A stretch of 64,000 bases of DNA from an uncultured Peptostreptococcaceae bacterium. Lineage in GTDB: Bacteria > Bacillota > Clostridia > Peptostreptococcales > Peptostreptococcaceae. Position numbers and translations under genes: made by a program. The DNA is taken from contig CAMTIM010000043.1 of the NCBI GenBank assembly GCA_947072565.1, forward strand, positions 62,001 to 126,000. The letters are read 5' to 3'. Under the pieces are notes generated by a model. That model did not search any database. It was not told where the DNA came from and was given only the letters and a program-made list of their open reading frames with translations. Positions 26,447-36,409 of this stretch are shown here, in pieces; position 1 is the first letter of the stretch; the number at the start of each line of letters is the position of its first letter.

Positions 26447-26875
26447 TTATTTCCATTTTATACGTTCTATAATAAACAAAATTCCAGCTAAAAATAAAGC
26501 ACTACCTATACCCATATATATAGGTGACCAACAAAGAGGATTAATCGTTGGTATTGATCTAATAGTTATACCTAACCCCATCATAAAACTCATTATTATA
26601 TAACTTTTTATATCAAAGAAAGAAAATACACATAATCTATCTTTATCTTTGCTTGATATTCTAATTTTATGTTTTTTAACCATTTTTTTAAATATAAAAT
26701 TAAAAAACAAATAAAAAACGCTAAATGCTATTATTGAAGAAATAATTTTATTGTGACTATAGTTTAAAAATACATCTATACCTAATTTAGAAACCATTGT
26801 TCCTGCCATAATCCACACTATTCCTGCTATTAGTAATAAAGTCTTTTTATTACATCTTGGTACACATGATTGCAT
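26447..26875 (-). CDS. Uncharacterised membrane protein
   Basis: A 142-aa protein that I do not recognise. It has about four hydrophobic segments (near 12-32, 44-64, 88-106 and 115-136) with a basic cytoplasmic loop (FKKMVKKHKIRISSKDKDR) between the second and third. The N-terminus holds two Cys (QSCVPRC). It stands alone between the spoIIIA terminator and the fab operon terminator, both on the same strand. No function can be assigned. Confidence 0.7.
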   Translation of the reverse strand: MQSCVPRCNKKTLLLIAGIVWIMAGTMVSKLGIDVFLNYSHNKIISSIIAFSVFYLFFNFIFKKMVKKHKIRISSKDKDRLCVFSFFDIKSYIIMSFMMGLGITIRSIPTINPLCWSPIYMGIGSALFLAGILFIIERIKWK

Positions 26876-26980
26876 AATATCGTCTCCATTTTATTATTAT
26901 TTTAAGTTTAATTATACCCTTATATGTAAGCTAAAAACATTTATTGATTAAAACTACATAAGTTAACCTTTTTTAACATA

Positions 26981-27010
26981 AAAAAATGCTCTCCTAATTT
27001 AGAAGAGCAT
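26981..27010 (-). terminator. Intrinsic terminator of the fatty acid operon
   Basis: Stem ATGCTCT / AGAGCAT (26986-26992, 27004-27010) followed on the minus strand by a run of T. It ends the fapR-fabF transcript 10 bp after fabF. Confidence 0.88.
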
Positions 27011-27020
27011 TTTTATTTTA

Positions 27021-28256
27021 TTAATATTTTTTTAACACTAAAGTTGCGTTATGTCCACCAAATCCTAAAGAATTTGACATTGCATATCTAACTTCTCTGT
27101 CTCTACCTTTATGTAGTACATAGTCTAAATCAAGCTCTTCATCAACTTCTTGAACATTAATTGTTGGAGGTACAAAATTATCTTTTATACTCATCGCACA
27201 AATAACAGCTTCTACTGCTCCTGATGCTCCTAATAAATGTCCTGTCATAGATTTTGTAGATGAAACACATATGTCATATGCTTTTTCTTCAAATATATTC
27301 TTTATTGCTTGAGTTTCTAGTCTATCATTATAAGGTGTAGATGTTCCGTGTGCATTTATATAGTCAACTTCATCTAATGGTACATTTCCATCTTGTAGGG
27401 CCATTCTCATAGCACGAGTTGCACCTTCTCCACCTTCAGCTGGTGTAGTCATGTGGTACGCATCTGCTGTTAAGCCATATCCTACTACTTCTGCATATAT
27501 CTTAGCATTTCTTTTTAATGCATGTTCTAATTCTTCTAATATTACAATTCCAGCGCCTTCTCCCATTACAAATCCATCTCTGTCTTTGTCAAATGGTCTT
27601 GATGATGTTTTAGGATCATCATTTCTAGTAGACATTGCTTTCATATTACAGAACCCTGCAAATGCAAGAGCTGTTACAGGAGCTTCACTACCTCCAGCTA
27701 CCATAACATTTGCATCTCCTCTTTGGATAAGCTTAAAAGCATCTCCTATTGAGTGTGTTCCAGATGCACATGCAGTACATACATTAGTATTAGGACCTTT
27801 AGCTCCTAAGAATATAGATACTTGACCTGCTGCCATGTTACCTATCATCATAGGAATAAAGAATGGACTTACTCTTTTATTACCTTTGTTTAAAAGAGCT
27901 TTATGTTGTTCTTCTATAGTTTCAACTCCACCTATACCAGAACCTATTATAACTCCCATACGATCTCTATCAATAGATTCTAAATCTATCTCAGCATCTT
28001 CTACTGCCATTTTTGCAGAAGCTATAGCGTATTGAGTAAACTTATCTAATCTTTTTAATTCTTTTTTATTTATATAATCTTCACCGTTAAAGTTTTTTAC
28101 TTCTCCAGCTACTTGTGTTTGAAAAGTACTTGCATCAAATCTAGTTACAGTATCTATTCCACATACACCAGCTTTAATATTTTTCCAAAATTCATCTTTA
28201 CCATTTCCAACAGGTGTTACACATCCAAGACCTGTTATTACAACTCTCTTTTTCAT
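27021..28256 (-). CDS. fabF: 3-oxoacyl-[acyl-carrier-protein] synthase II
   Basis: Elongating condensing enzyme of type II fatty acid synthesis. The Cys-His-His triad is visible in [23 protein letters not shown] and [12 protein letters not shown]. The open frame reaches an ATG at 28271, but that ATG is part of the ribosome-binding site: GGAGG lies 8 nt before the ATG at 28256, which starts the usual [10 protein letters not shown] and gives 411 aa. Last gene of the fab operon, just after acpP. Confidence 0.97.
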   Translation of the reverse strand: MKKRVVITGLGCVTPVGNGKDEFWKNIKAGVCGIDTVTRFDASTFQTQVAGEVKNFNGEDYINKKELKRLDKFTQYAIASAKMAVEDAEIDLESIDRDRMGVIIGSGIGGVETIEEQHKALLNKGNKRVSPFFIPMMIGNMAAGQVSIFLGAKGPNTNVCTACASGTHSIGDAFKLIQRGDANVMVAGGSEAPVTALAFAGFCNMKAMSTRNDDPKTSSRPFDKDRDGFVMGEGAGIVILEELEHALKRNAKIYAEVVGYGLTADAYHMTTPAEGGEGATRAMRMALQDGNVPLDEVDYINAHGTSTPYNDRLETQAIKNIFEEKAYDICVSSTKSMTGHLLGASGAVEAVICAMSIKDNFVPPTINVQEVDEELDLDYVLHKGRDREVRYAMSNSLGFGGHNATLVLKKY

Positions 28257-28270
28257 AGAGAATACCTCCA

Positions 28271-28495
28271 CTATTTATTAGCTTCTATATATTTAACTAT
28301 GTCACCTATAGACTTAAATTTTTCACCTTCAGCATCTGGTATTTCAACATCAAATTCGTCTTCTAATGCCATTATTATTTCTACAGCATCTAATGAATCC
28401 GCTTCTAAATCTTTCATTAGAGAAGTCTCCATTGTTATTTCTTTATCCTCAACACTTAATTGCTCTCTTATTATTTCTACAACTTTATTAAACAT
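28271..28495 (-). CDS. acpP: Acyl carrier protein
   Basis: A 74-aa acidic helical protein with the phosphopantetheine attachment Ser in [17 protein letters not shown]. Carries growing acyl chains in fatty acid synthesis. It lies between fabG and fabF. Confidence 0.97.
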   Translation of the reverse strand: MFNKVVEIIREQLSVEDKEITMETSLMKDLEADSLDAVEIIMALEDEFDVEIPDAEGEKFKSIGDIVKYIEANK

Positions 28496-28561
28496 ATTTG
28501 TTTCCTCCTAAATTTTTAGTTATATTTTTATATTTAAAATCTGTTTTAAACTTAATTAGTT

Positions 28562-29311
28562 TTATTGCATTACCATTCCACCATCTACATTTATAACCTG
28601 ACCTGTAACATAGCTTGACATATCACTAGCTAAAAATGCTACAACATTAGCTACATCTTCTGGATTTCCAAAAGTATTCTTAGGAATGTTATTTAACATA
28701 TTTTGCTTTACATCATCACTTAATATTTTAGTCATATCTGTATCTATAAATCCTGGTGCTACTGCATTTATATTTATATTTCTTGATGCTAACTCTCTAG
28801 CTGTTGATTTAGTAAATCCTATTACACCAGCTTTAGATGCACAATAATTAGCCTGCCCTGCATTTCCTATAATTCCTACTACAGAAGCCATATTTATTAT
28901 TTTTCCATATTTGTTTTTCATCATTAACTTAGTTACTGCTTTAGTGCAATTAAATACACCTTTTAAGTTTATTTCTATAACTTTATCAAAATCTTCTTCT
29001 TTCATTCTCATAAGTAAACCATCTTTAGTTATACCAGCATTATTTACTAATATATCTACTTTTCCAAACTCTTTAACTGCAGTTTCTACCATTTGATTAA
29101 CTTGTTCTGATTTTGATACGTCACATTTAACACTTATACACTTTACTCCTAAAGCTTCTATTTCTGCTTTAGTTTTTAAAGCTTCTTCTTCTTTTGAAGT
29201 ATAGTTAATAACTAAATTAGCTCCAAGTGTTGCTAGTTTTTTAGCTACTTCTTTACCTATACCTCTAGAACCTCCAGTAACTATTGCTACTCTATCATTT
29301 AAATTTATCAT
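28562..29311 (-). CDS. fabG: 3-oxoacyl-ACP reductase
   Basis: NADPH-dependent short-chain dehydrogenase of 249 aa. It has the nucleotide motif TGGSRGIGKEVA, NNAG near residue 90, and the catalytic Ser-Tyr-Lys as MASVVGIIGN, then YCASK. The stop of fabD overlaps the fabG start by 4 bp. Confidence 0.97.
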   Translation of the reverse strand: MINLNDRVAIVTGGSRGIGKEVAKKLATLGANLVINYTSKEEEALKTKAEIEALGVKCISVKCDVSKSEQVNQMVETAVKEFGKVDILVNNAGITKDGLLMRMKEEDFDKVIEINLKGVFNCTKAVTKLMMKNKYGKIINMASVVGIIGNAGQANYCASKAGVIGFTKSTARELASRNININAVAPGFIDTDMTKILSDDVKQNMLNNIPKNTFGNPEDVANVVAFLASDMSSYVTGQVINVDGGMVMQ

Positions 29312-30261
29312 ATAACCTCTCCCTTATTATAAGTTTCTACAAATTCATTTAATGACTTTGTATCCTCTATATTATAAATATTTACATCAATATTTTTGCT
29401 AGAAGAAATCTTTTTTATGAAACCTCTTAATGTTTTTCCTGGTCCTATTTCTATAAAAGTATCAAACCCTTCATCTAAAAGTTTTTCTATAGAATCTTCC
29501 CAAAGAACTGATGAGCTAACTTGCTTTATAAGTAAATTTTTTCCTTCATCTTCATAGTAGTTTGCACTAACATTTGAAACTACATGAACTTTAGGTTTGC
29601 TTAAATTAATCTTATCTAATTCTTTAGATAATTTATTTCCAGCTTCTTTTAACATTGATGAATGAAAAGGTCCACTTACATTTAATTTAACTGTTCTTTT
29701 AGCTCCACTTTCTTTTAACATTGCCATTACTTCATCTATTTTATCATTTTCTCCTGATATAACTATTTGACCTGGAGAATTGTAATTTGCGACCTCAACA
29801 ATACCACTATCAATATTGTTTATAACATTCTCTACTGCTTCTCTATTTAATCCAAGTATTGCAGCCATAGCACCTTCTCCTACAGGAACTGTGTCTTGCA
29901 TAAATCTACCTCTTTTTTTAACTAAAGATACAGCATCTTTAAACTCAATAGCATCTGCTGCAACTAACGCACTATATTCACCTAAAGATAAACCTAGACA
30001 TGCATCATACTTTAAGTCTATTTTTTCATTTAAAGCTTCTAAAAGTGCTATACTATGAGTTACTATAGCAGGCTGAGTATTTTCTGTTTTTGATAACTCT
30101 TCATCGCTGCCTTCAAACATTATATTTTTTAGATCTAAATCTAAAGCACTACAAGCATTATCTATTACATTTTTAGCACTTTCATTGTTTTCATATATAT
30201 CCTTAGCCATTCCTACATATTGTGATCCTTGACCAGGAAATACTAACGCTATCTTTCCCAT
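29308..30261 (-). CDS. fabD: Malonyl-CoA:ACP transacylase
   Basis: A 317-aa enzyme that loads malonyl groups onto ACP. It has FPGQGSQYVGMAKD at the N-terminus and the nucleophile elbow GLSLGEYSAL near residue 90. The elbow has Leu where E. coli FabD has His (GHSLG), a variation I believe is common in clostridial FabD. A conserved catalytic His lies in SGPFHSSML near residue 198. Confidence 0.96.
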   Translation of the reverse strand: MGKIALVFPGQGSQYVGMAKDIYENNESAKNVIDNACSALDLDLKNIMFEGSDEELSKTENTQPAIVTHSIALLEALNEKIDLKYDACLGLSLGEYSALVAADAIEFKDAVSLVKKRGRFMQDTVPVGEGAMAAILGLNREAVENVINNIDSGIVEVANYNSPGQIVISGENDKIDEVMAMLKESGAKRTVKLNVSGPFHSSMLKEAGNKLSKELDKINLSKPKVHVVSNVSANYYEDEGKNLLIKQVSSSVLWEDSIEKLLDEGFDTFIEIGPGKTLRGFIKKISSSKNIDVNIYNIEDTKSLNEFVETYNKGEVI

Positions 30262-30277
30262 AGAATAACCTCCTAGT

Positions 30278-31207
30278 TTATAATTGTATGTTAGGCATTA
30301 TGTTTTTCGCTTGACTTACCATTTCTTCAATAATGTCTTTACAAGGTTTTACATCTTTTATAATTGATGCTATCTGACCTGCCATAAAAGATCCATTATT
30401 TATGTCTCCTTCTATGGTAGCAATTCTTAAAGATCCTATGCCTCTTTTATCTATTTCTTCTGTCGGTTGACCTTCTTTTTCCATGTTTAAAATTTCTTTA
30501 GATAGTTTATTTTTTAAAGTTCTAACTGGATGACCAGTAGTTCTACCTGTTACTATCGCATCTCTATCCTTAGATTTTAAAACCATATTTTTGTAATTTT
30601 CATGAACATTACATTCATCACTACATATAAATCTAGTTCCTATTTGTACACCACTTGCACCTAGTGCAAAAGTTGCTACGATACCTCTTCCATCAGCTAT
30701 TCCTCCTGCTGCTATAACAGGTATATTAACAGCATCTACTACTTGAGGAGTAAGAACCATTGTAGTTAATTCTCCTATGTGTCCACCAGCTTCTGTTCCT
30801 TCAACTATTACAGCATCAGCACCTAATTTTTCCATTCTCTGAGCTAAAGCTATACTAGGTACAACTGGAATTATTTTAATACCAACTTCTTTTAATCTAT
30901 CTACATATTTTGCAGGGTTACCTGCACCTGTAGTTATTACCGGAATTTTTTCTTCTATTATTAAATCAATAATATCATCAGCAAACGGAGATAATAACAT
31001 AACATTTACACCAAATGGCTTATCTGTTAGTTCTCTACATTTTCTTATTTCTTCTTTAATAATTTCTTTTGGTGCATTTCCTCCTGCAATAAGTCCTAAT
31101 GCACCTGCATTTGAAACTGCACTGGCTAGTGATGCATCTGCTACCCAAGCCATACCACCCTGAATTATAGGGTATTTTATGTTTAATAATTCACAAATTC
31201 TATTCAT
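30278..31207 (-). CDS. fabK: FMN-dependent enoyl-ACP reductase II
   Basis: A 309-aa TIM-barrel flavoprotein of the nitronate monooxygenase/FabK group. Motifs include PIIQGGMAWVADASLA, VEGTEAGGHIGE with the conserved His, and AAGGIADGRGI. It performs the last step of each elongation cycle. No fabI is present in this operon. The start overlaps the end of fabH by 8 bp. Confidence 0.95.
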   Translation of the reverse strand: MNRICELLNIKYPIIQGGMAWVADASLASAVSNAGALGLIAGGNAPKEIIKEEIRKCRELTDKPFGVNVMLLSPFADDIIDLIIEEKIPVITTGAGNPAKYVDRLKEVGIKIIPVVPSIALAQRMEKLGADAVIVEGTEAGGHIGELTTMVLTPQVVDAVNIPVIAAGGIADGRGIVATFALGASGVQIGTRFICSDECNVHENYKNMVLKSKDRDAIVTGRTTGHPVRTLKNKLSKEILNMEKEGQPTEEIDKRGIGSLRIATIEGDINNGSFMAGQIASIIKDVKPCKDIIEEMVSQAKNIMPNIQL

Positions 31208-32204
31208 TATTGCCTCCTTGTATGCTCCATTTAATTACTGAAGCGCCCCAAGTTAGTCCGCCACCAAATCCTACTAATACTACATTATCACCCTTATTTA
31301 TCTTACCTTGTCTGTATGCTTCGTCCATTGCCACTGGAATTGACGCCGCTGACATATTTCCATATTTACCTAAATTAACATAAACTTTATCCATATCTAA
31401 TTTTAATCTTTTTGCTGATGCTTCAATTATTCTAATATTAGCTTGATGTGGTATAAGATAGTCTATATCATCAGTAGATAAATTTGCCATTTCAAGGGCC
31501 TTTAAAGATGATTCACCCATTATTCTTACTGCAAATTTATATACGTCATTTCCTGCCATCTGTATATTATGTAATCTATTTTCTACTGTATTTTTACTCG
31601 CCGGAAGTCTAGAACCTCCTGCTGGTACCTTTAGAAAGTCTTTGCCTCTTCCATCTGAACCTAGGTAAGTAGATAATATTCCACCTTCATCAACATTTCC
31701 TATTACAACAGCTCCTGCGCCATCTCCAAATAATATTGCAGTAGATCTATCATTATAATCTAAAATTCTAGACATAACCTCTGTTCCAATTACAAGAACA
31801 TTTTTGTGAATTCCACTTTTTATAAATTGTTCACCAATAGAAAGACCATATACAAAACCAGAACATGCTGCCGATACATCAAATGCTGCTGCATTATGTG
31901 CTCCTATGTTTGCTTGTATTAGGCACGCTGTTGATGGAAGAATCATATCTGGAGTAGATGTAGCCACAATTATTAAATCTATATCTTCAGGACTTAATTT
32001 AGCGCATTCTATCGCTTTTAGTGCTGCTTTAGTTCCTAAATCTGAACTACTTTCATCTTCCTCAGCCATTCTTCTTTCACTTATTCCAGTTCGAGCTTTT
32101 ATCCACTCATCACTTGTATCCATTATCTTTTCAAAGTGAAAATTATCTACTATCTTTTGTGGTAAATAACTTCCTACTCCTAATATACCAGCATTTTTGT
32201 TCAT
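31200..32204 (-). CDS. fabH: 3-oxoacyl-ACP synthase III
   Basis: A 334-aa initiating condensing enzyme (acetyl- or branched-chain-CoA plus malonyl-ACP). The Cys-His-Asn triad appears as AACSGFVYGLS near residue 114, LIPHQANIRI near 250 and a conserved Asn near 280 (LGKYGNMSAAS). It lies after plsX. Confidence 0.97.
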   Translation of the reverse strand: MNKNAGILGVGSYLPQKIVDNFHFEKIMDTSDEWIKARTGISERRMAEEDESSSDLGTKAALKAIECAKLSPEDIDLIIVATSTPDMILPSTACLIQANIGAHNAAAFDVSAACSGFVYGLSIGEQFIKSGIHKNVLVIGTEVMSRILDYNDRSTAILFGDGAGAVVIGNVDEGGILSTYLGSDGRGKDFLKVPAGGSRLPASKNTVENRLHNIQMAGNDVYKFAVRIMGESSLKALEMANLSTDDIDYLIPHQANIRIIEASAKRLKLDMDKVYVNLGKYGNMSAASIPVAMDEAYRQGKINKGDNVVLVGFGGGLTWGASVIKWSIQGGNNE

Positions 32205-32230
32205 ATATAAATTAAACCTCCAAAACGAGT

Positions 32231-33241
32231 TTATTTTTCTTCTTGATTTTCGTTGTTTTTTATAAATTCTTTTATATCTTCAACAACATTTCCTTGTGTA
32301 AATTTAATACCTTGATTTATAGCATTTTTTATAGCTTTAGAGTCAGAACTTCCGTGAGCTTTTATAACGCCTCCATTAACTCCTAAAAGTGGCGCTCCTC
32401 CATACTCAGAATAATCCATAAAGCTTTTTAGCTTTCTTAAATCATCTTTTAATAGTAGTGCTCCCATTTTACCTTTTGTACTAGATAAAAATGTTTCTTT
32501 TAGCAAGCTCATAACAGACATAGCTACACCTTCTGCCGACTTCAATAATATATTACCTGTGAATCCATCACAAACTATTATGTCCGTATACGCATTTATT
32601 ACGTCTCTTGCTTCTACATTTCCTATAAAATTCAAATCTATATTTTTAAGCTCATCATAAGCTTTTTTTACTAAGTCATTTCCTTTGCCTTCTTCTATAC
32701 CTACATTGGCTAAGGCTACTTTTGGACTTTTAATATCCAAAACTTTTTTTGCATATATATTACTCATAGCTGCAAATTCTACTAAATTTTTAGGCTTGCA
32801 ATCTGCATTGGCTCCACCGTCTGCTATAAGAGTCATACCTCTTTTTATATTAGGTATAACAGGACATAAACAAGGTCTATCTATACCTTTTATCCTACCT
32901 ACTACAAATAATCCTCCCGCAAGTAATGCTCCTGTGTTTCCAGCCGATATAACCGCGTCTGCTTTACCTTCTTTTACAAGTCTTAAGGCAACAACCATAG
33001 ACGAGTCTTTTTTAGATCTAATAGCTTTAACAGGCTTATCTTCATTTTCTATTATTTCACTAGTATGAACTATTTCTAATTTACTTCTATCAAATTCATA
33101 ATTAGAAAATTCCTTTTCTAAAGCATCTTTATCTCCAGTGATTATTAAATCCACATTATATTCTTTTATAGCGTTTACAACGCCCTCTACGTTAGATTTT
33201 GGTGCATTATCTCCACCCATACCATCTATTACTATTTTCAT
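32231..33241 (-). CDS. plsX: Phosphate acyltransferase PlsX
   Basis: A 336-aa enzyme that makes acyl-phosphate from acyl-ACP for PlsY in phospholipid synthesis. N-terminal [14 protein letters not shown] and internal [12 protein letters not shown] are diagnostic. It starts 11 bp after fapR. Peripheral membrane location is expected from the family. Confidence 0.97.
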   Translation of the reverse strand: MKIVIDGMGGDNAPKSNVEGVVNAIKEYNVDLIITGDKDALEKEFSNYEFDRSKLEIVHTSEIIENEDKPVKAIRSKKDSSMVVALRLVKEGKADAVISAGNTGALLAGGLFVVGRIKGIDRPCLCPVIPNIKRGMTLIADGGANADCKPKNLVEFAAMSNIYAKKVLDIKSPKVALANVGIEEGKGNDLVKKAYDELKNIDLNFIGNVEARDVINAYTDIIVCDGFTGNILLKSAEGVAMSVMSLLKETFLSSTKGKMGALLLKDDLRKLKSFMDYSEYGGAPLLGVNGGVIKAHGSSDSKAIKNAINQGIKFTQGNVVEDIKEFIKNNENQEEK

Positions 33242-33252
33242 AACTACTCCTC

Positions 33253-33810
33253 CTAATCTAATTCTTCAAATATAAATTTCCCTCTAAATATTTGCTCCTG
33301 TGCTTTGTTGTTAACTACAACTTTTACATAGTGCTTTTTATCAGCTTTTTTGTAAATTTCCGCCTTTGCTATAAGCCTATCTCTTTGTTGTATTAATTTC
33401 AAGCATTTTACATTTGCAAATCTCATAATTACCTTTGGCGCGTCAATTATCGCCATAGCTAATGAGTCTGCTAGAGAAAATATATATGCATCCTTTAAAG
33501 TATTAGTTTTAGAATAAAGCATATCATCTGTAATTTCTAACATAGATATTCCTAGCTGCCCTACCGATAAGTCAATTATCTCTCCTGTAATTTCCTTAAC
33601 TCCTAACGTTTTAACTTTTGAACTTTCTGTTTCCGCTATAGACTTAACTCTTTCTCTTAGTTCTGGTATATTTAAACTCATTCTATCTAGTCTTATTGTT
33701 TGAATACTAACTTCAAATAAACTAGATAATTCTTCATCTGTATAGAAAGGATCGGCCTGTAGCATTTCAATAAGCTCTTTTTGTCTTTGGGCTTTACTTT
33801 TCTTTTTCAT
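33253..33810 (-). CDS. fapR: Fatty acid and phospholipid regulator FapR
   Basis: A 185-aa repressor with an N-terminal helix-turn-helix (about 20-50, [21 protein letters not shown]) and a C-terminal hotdog-fold domain that binds malonyl-CoA in B. subtilis. It is the first gene of the fab operon, and its operator overlaps the start of transcription, so autoregulation is expected. Confidence 0.95.
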   Translation of the reverse strand: MKKKSKAQRQKELIEMLQADPFYTDEELSSLFEVSIQTIRLDRMSLNIPELRERVKSIAETESSKVKTLGVKEITGEIIDLSVGQLGISMLEITDDMLYSKTNTLKDAYIFSLADSLAMAIIDAPKVIMRFANVKCLKLIQQRDRLIAKAEIYKKADKKHYVKVVVNNKAQEQIFRGKFIFEELD

Positions 33811-33836
33811 GTTACCTCCAAATTTTTATAGCTGCA

Positions 33837-33855
33837 ATTAGTACCAACTACTAAT
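33837..33855. promoter_or_regulatory. FapR operator
   Basis: ATTAGTA-CCAAC-TACTAAT, a perfect 7-bp inverted repeat. It differs from the 17-bp FapR consensus (TTAGTACCTRNTACTAA) at one base. It lies 3 bp downstream of the -10 of the fapR promoter and 27 bp before the fapR start. Confidence 0.88.
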
Positions 33856-33858
33856 AGT

Positions 33859-33887
33859 AGTATATAATAACGCAATAAAATTATCAA
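33859..33887 (-). promoter_or_regulatory. SigA promoter of the fapR-fab operon
   Basis: Minus strand TTGATA (33882-33887), 17-nt spacer, TATACT (33859-33864). The FapR operator starts immediately after, so bound FapR would block initiation. Confidence 0.8.
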
Positions 33888-33979
33888 TACTTTTATTATT
33901 ATTTTTTAGAATTGATATTAGACTATGCATTTTATTTATTTAATATTTCATTTTATTATCTGTTTTTTCATTTTTAAAC

Positions 33980-34008
33980 AAAAAAAACATGTAGAGTAAT
34001 CTACATGT
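33980..34008 (-). terminator. Intrinsic terminator after rpmF
   Basis: Stem ACATGTAGA / TCTACATGT (33987-33995, 34000-34008), 4-nt loop, followed on the minus strand by eight T. It separates rpmF from the fapR promoter. Confidence 0.92.
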
Positions 34009-34020
34009 TTTTAGAAGTTA

Positions 34021-34197
34021 TTAGTTAGATACAACTTCTTTACCTTTATAATATCCACAGTCTGGACATACTCTATGTGGTAATTTTGGCTCATGACATT
34101 GTGGGCAACTTACTATTCCAGTTGCTACCATTTTTGAGTTAGCTGCTCTTCTCATTTTTGTTTTTGATTTAGATGTTTTACGCTTTGGTACTGCCAT
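34021..34197 (-). CDS. rpmF: 50S ribosomal protein L32
   Basis: A 58-aa protein with the L32 start [17 protein letters not shown] and a zinc-ribbon pair CPQCHEPK and CPDCGYYKG. Stop TAA at 34021-34023, ATG at 34197, preceded by AAGGAGGTGG. It follows the DUF177 gene by 13 bp, the common yceD-rpmF pair. Confidence 0.97.
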   Translation of the reverse strand: MAVPKRKTSKSKTKMRRAANSKMVATGIVSCPQCHEPKLPHRVCPDCGYYKGKEVVSN

Positions 34198-34210
34198 TTA
34201 CGCCACCTCC

Positions 34211-34747
34211 TTAGTCGTTTTTAAATATATCTTTTAATTTAGCAAAACGGGGATCTATAATCTCCTCGTCGTTCGCGATTTTATTGCAAGAACAATCTTG
34301 TTTATTTAAGTTTGCTCCACATTTTGTGCAAAGGCCTTTACAATTTTCATTACAAAGAACTCTTGCTGGCATTTTGAAATCTAATGTTTGTTCTATTATG
34401 TTTACAAGATTTAATACTTGTCCATCATAAATAAATGCATCATCATTTTCAAAACTATTTTCGTCAAAGTCTTCTTTGACTAAGAAACCTTGTATAGAAT
34501 ATACTATTGGTACTTCTACCTCTTCTAAACATCTTGAACAATTATCAAGAACTGTAAACTCTACATCTACGTCTAAGTAGAAACCTGTTTTAGTAGTTGA
34601 GACTTTACCGTTTATACTCACAGGTGAAGCTAATTTATAATCTATATCACAATAATTAATAGTATCAATTTTTTGACAAAAATTCAAGTCTATTTTGTCA
34701 GTTTCTCTTCTAATTAATCTATCTAGACTTATTTGCATTAAATTCAC
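34211..34747 (-). CDS. DUF177 / YceD family protein
   Basis: A 178-aa protein of the YceD (large ribosomal RNA accumulation) family. It has an N-terminal beta-rich region and a C-terminal Cys cluster in LCNENCKGLCTKCGANLNK, which may bind a metal. It is almost always upstream of rpmF and is linked to 23S rRNA processing in some bacteria and plants. First gene of its operon, behind a consensus promoter. Confidence 0.9.
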   Translation of the reverse strand: MNLMQISLDRLIRRETDKIDLNFCQKIDTINYCDIDYKLASPVSINGKVSTTKTGFYLDVDVEFTVLDNCSRCLEEVEVPIVYSIQGFLVKEDFDENSFENDDAFIYDGQVLNLVNIIEQTLDFKMPARVLCNENCKGLCTKCGANLNKQDCSCNKIANDEEIIDPRFAKLKDIFKND

Positions 34748-34766
34748 CTCAATACATTACCAATTT

Positions 34767-34795
34767 ATTATACAAATTTGAAACTTGTTTGTCAA
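34767..34795 (-). promoter_or_regulatory. Consensus SigA promoter of the DUF177-rpmF operon
   Basis: Minus strand TTGACA (34790-34795), 17-nt spacer, TATAAT (34767-34772): a perfect match in both boxes and spacing, as expected for a ribosomal protein operon. Confidence 0.9.
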
Positions 34796-34850
34796 GTATT
34801 TTTACTTGATAGATATGTCAAAATAAAATCTAATATAAATTAGACATAAT

Positions 34851-34876
34851 TTAAGGTAGGTTTTACCCTACCTTAA
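34851..34876 (-). terminator. Hairpin after ackA, probable terminator
   Basis: Stem TTAAGGTAGG / CCTACCTTAA (34851-34860, 34867-34876), 6-nt loop. On the minus strand it follows ackA by about 20 bp. The T-run after it is short and interrupted, so terminator strength is uncertain. Confidence 0.6.
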
Positions 34877-34897
34877 ATGTATTATATCCATTTATAA

Positions 34898-36094
34898 TTA
34901 TTTTACTAAAGCTAATGTATCTCTAGCTATAACTAATTCTTCGTTAGTTGGTATTAATAATATCTTAACGTTAGAGTCTTCTGTAGATATTACTCTTTCT
35001 TTTCCTCTAACATTATTAGCTTCTGCATCTAACTTCATTCCTAAGAACTCCATGTTAGAAGCTATATCAGCTCTCATACCTATACCATTTTCACCTACAC
35101 CAGCAGTGAATACAACAGCGTCAACACCGTTCATTTCTGCAGCATAAGATCCTATATATTTCTTAACTTTTTGAACATAAGCTTTTAAAGCTACTTGCGC
35201 TAATTCATTTCCAGATTTAGCTCCGTCTTCTATATCTCTAAAGTCACTTGATATACCAGTCATTCCGTATACACCTGACTTTTTGTTCATTAAGTCTGAT
35301 AATCCTTTAGCATCTAATCCTTCTTTTTCCATTAAGAATGGTAATATAGCAGCATCTATATCTCCACATCTAGTACCCATTATTAAACCTTCTAATGGAG
35401 TGAATCCCATAGATGTATCTACACATTTACCACCATCAATTGCAGCTATTGAAGCTCCATTTCCTAAGTGACAAGTTATTATTTTAGTATCTTCTATGTT
35501 TTTTCCTAACATAGCAGCAGCTCTTTCAGATACATATCTGTGAGAAGTTCCGTGGAATCCGTATCTTCTTACACCGTACTTAGTGTATAACTCATGAGGT
35601 AAACCATATAAGTAAGACTCTTTAGGCATTGTTTGATGGAAAGCAGTATCAAATACTCCTACCATTTTTACACCTGGAAGTATAGCTTCACAAGCTTCTA
35701 TTCCCATTATGTTAGCTGGATTATGAAGTGGTGCTAATTCAACACACTCTTGTAATGCACCCATAACTTCGTCAGTTATTAAAACTGATCCTGCGAATTT
35801 CTCTCCACCATGAACAACTCTGTGTCCTACAGCTTCAACTTCGCTTATTTCTTTAACTCCACCAAATTTAGTATCAACAACAGCTTCTAATACTAATTTG
35901 ATAGCATCTTGGTGATTGTTCATTGGTTGTTCTACAACTAATTTACCTTCAACACCGTCTTTTTCTTGCTTAAGTATAGATCCATCTATACCTATTCTTT
36001 CAACTAATCCAATACATAAAACTTCTTCATTTGACATATCTATTAATTGATATTTTAATGAAGAACTACCACAGTTTAATACTAATACTTTCAT
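34898..36094 (-). CDS. ackA: Acetate kinase
   Basis: Converts acetyl phosphate and ADP to acetate and ATP, the main ATP-yielding step of acetate formation in anaerobes. The 398-aa protein shows [12 protein letters not shown] at the N-terminus, [11 protein letters not shown] near residue 90, [13 protein letters not shown] near 175, [11 protein letters not shown] near 205, and FTAGVGENG near 325. It has an AAGGAGG site before the ATG at 36094. No pta gene is adjacent. Confidence 0.98.
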   Translation of the reverse strand: MKVLVLNCGSSSLKYQLIDMSNEEVLCIGLVERIGIDGSILKQEKDGVEGKLVVEQPMNNHQDAIKLVLEAVVDTKFGGVKEISEVEAVGHRVVHGGEKFAGSVLITDEVMGALQECVELAPLHNPANIMGIEACEAILPGVKMVGVFDTAFHQTMPKESYLYGLPHELYTKYGVRRYGFHGTSHRYVSERAAAMLGKNIEDTKIITCHLGNGASIAAIDGGKCVDTSMGFTPLEGLIMGTRCGDIDAAILPFLMEKEGLDAKGLSDLMNKKSGVYGMTGISSDFRDIEDGAKSGNELAQVALKAYVQKVKKYIGSYAAEMNGVDAVVFTAGVGENGIGMRADIASNMEFLGMKLDAEANNVRGKERVISTEDSNVKILLIPTNEELVIARDTLALVK

Positions 36095-36409
36095 TAGTAT
36101 ACCTCCTTAAAATTTTATGAATAATATGTAACAAGCCTATTAGGCTTAATATTTACAAAGTATTTTACATTGTATACAGTAAACATGTTTCAACATAAAT
36201 TAATATACCACTTTTCTTTATAAAAGTACAGTATTTAATATATTTATTTGAATAAACATTATTTTTTTATTAACATAGATTATTTTTCTTTATTTGTTAT
36301 AATATTATAATATAATCACTACATTTATTTATGTTTTGCTAAATATATAATCAATTTTATTATATACTTAATAAAACACATATTTTGAATAAACCAAAGG
36401 AGAAATTTC
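36095..36409. other. Divergent ackA-tmcAL intergenic region
   Basis: A 315-bp, strongly AT-rich region between divergent genes, with no coding potential. It holds a short perfect inverted repeat AAGCCTATTAGGCTT (36133-36147) in the expected ackA 5' untranslated region and several TATAAT-like hexamers near 36300 on the plus strand. I could not place a convincing -35/-10 pair for either gene, nor a catabolite-response element. Confidence 0.7.

Noticed and set aside
36095-36409. A catabolite-response element upstream of ackA
   Set aside because: No sequence close to the CcpA consensus was found in the gap.
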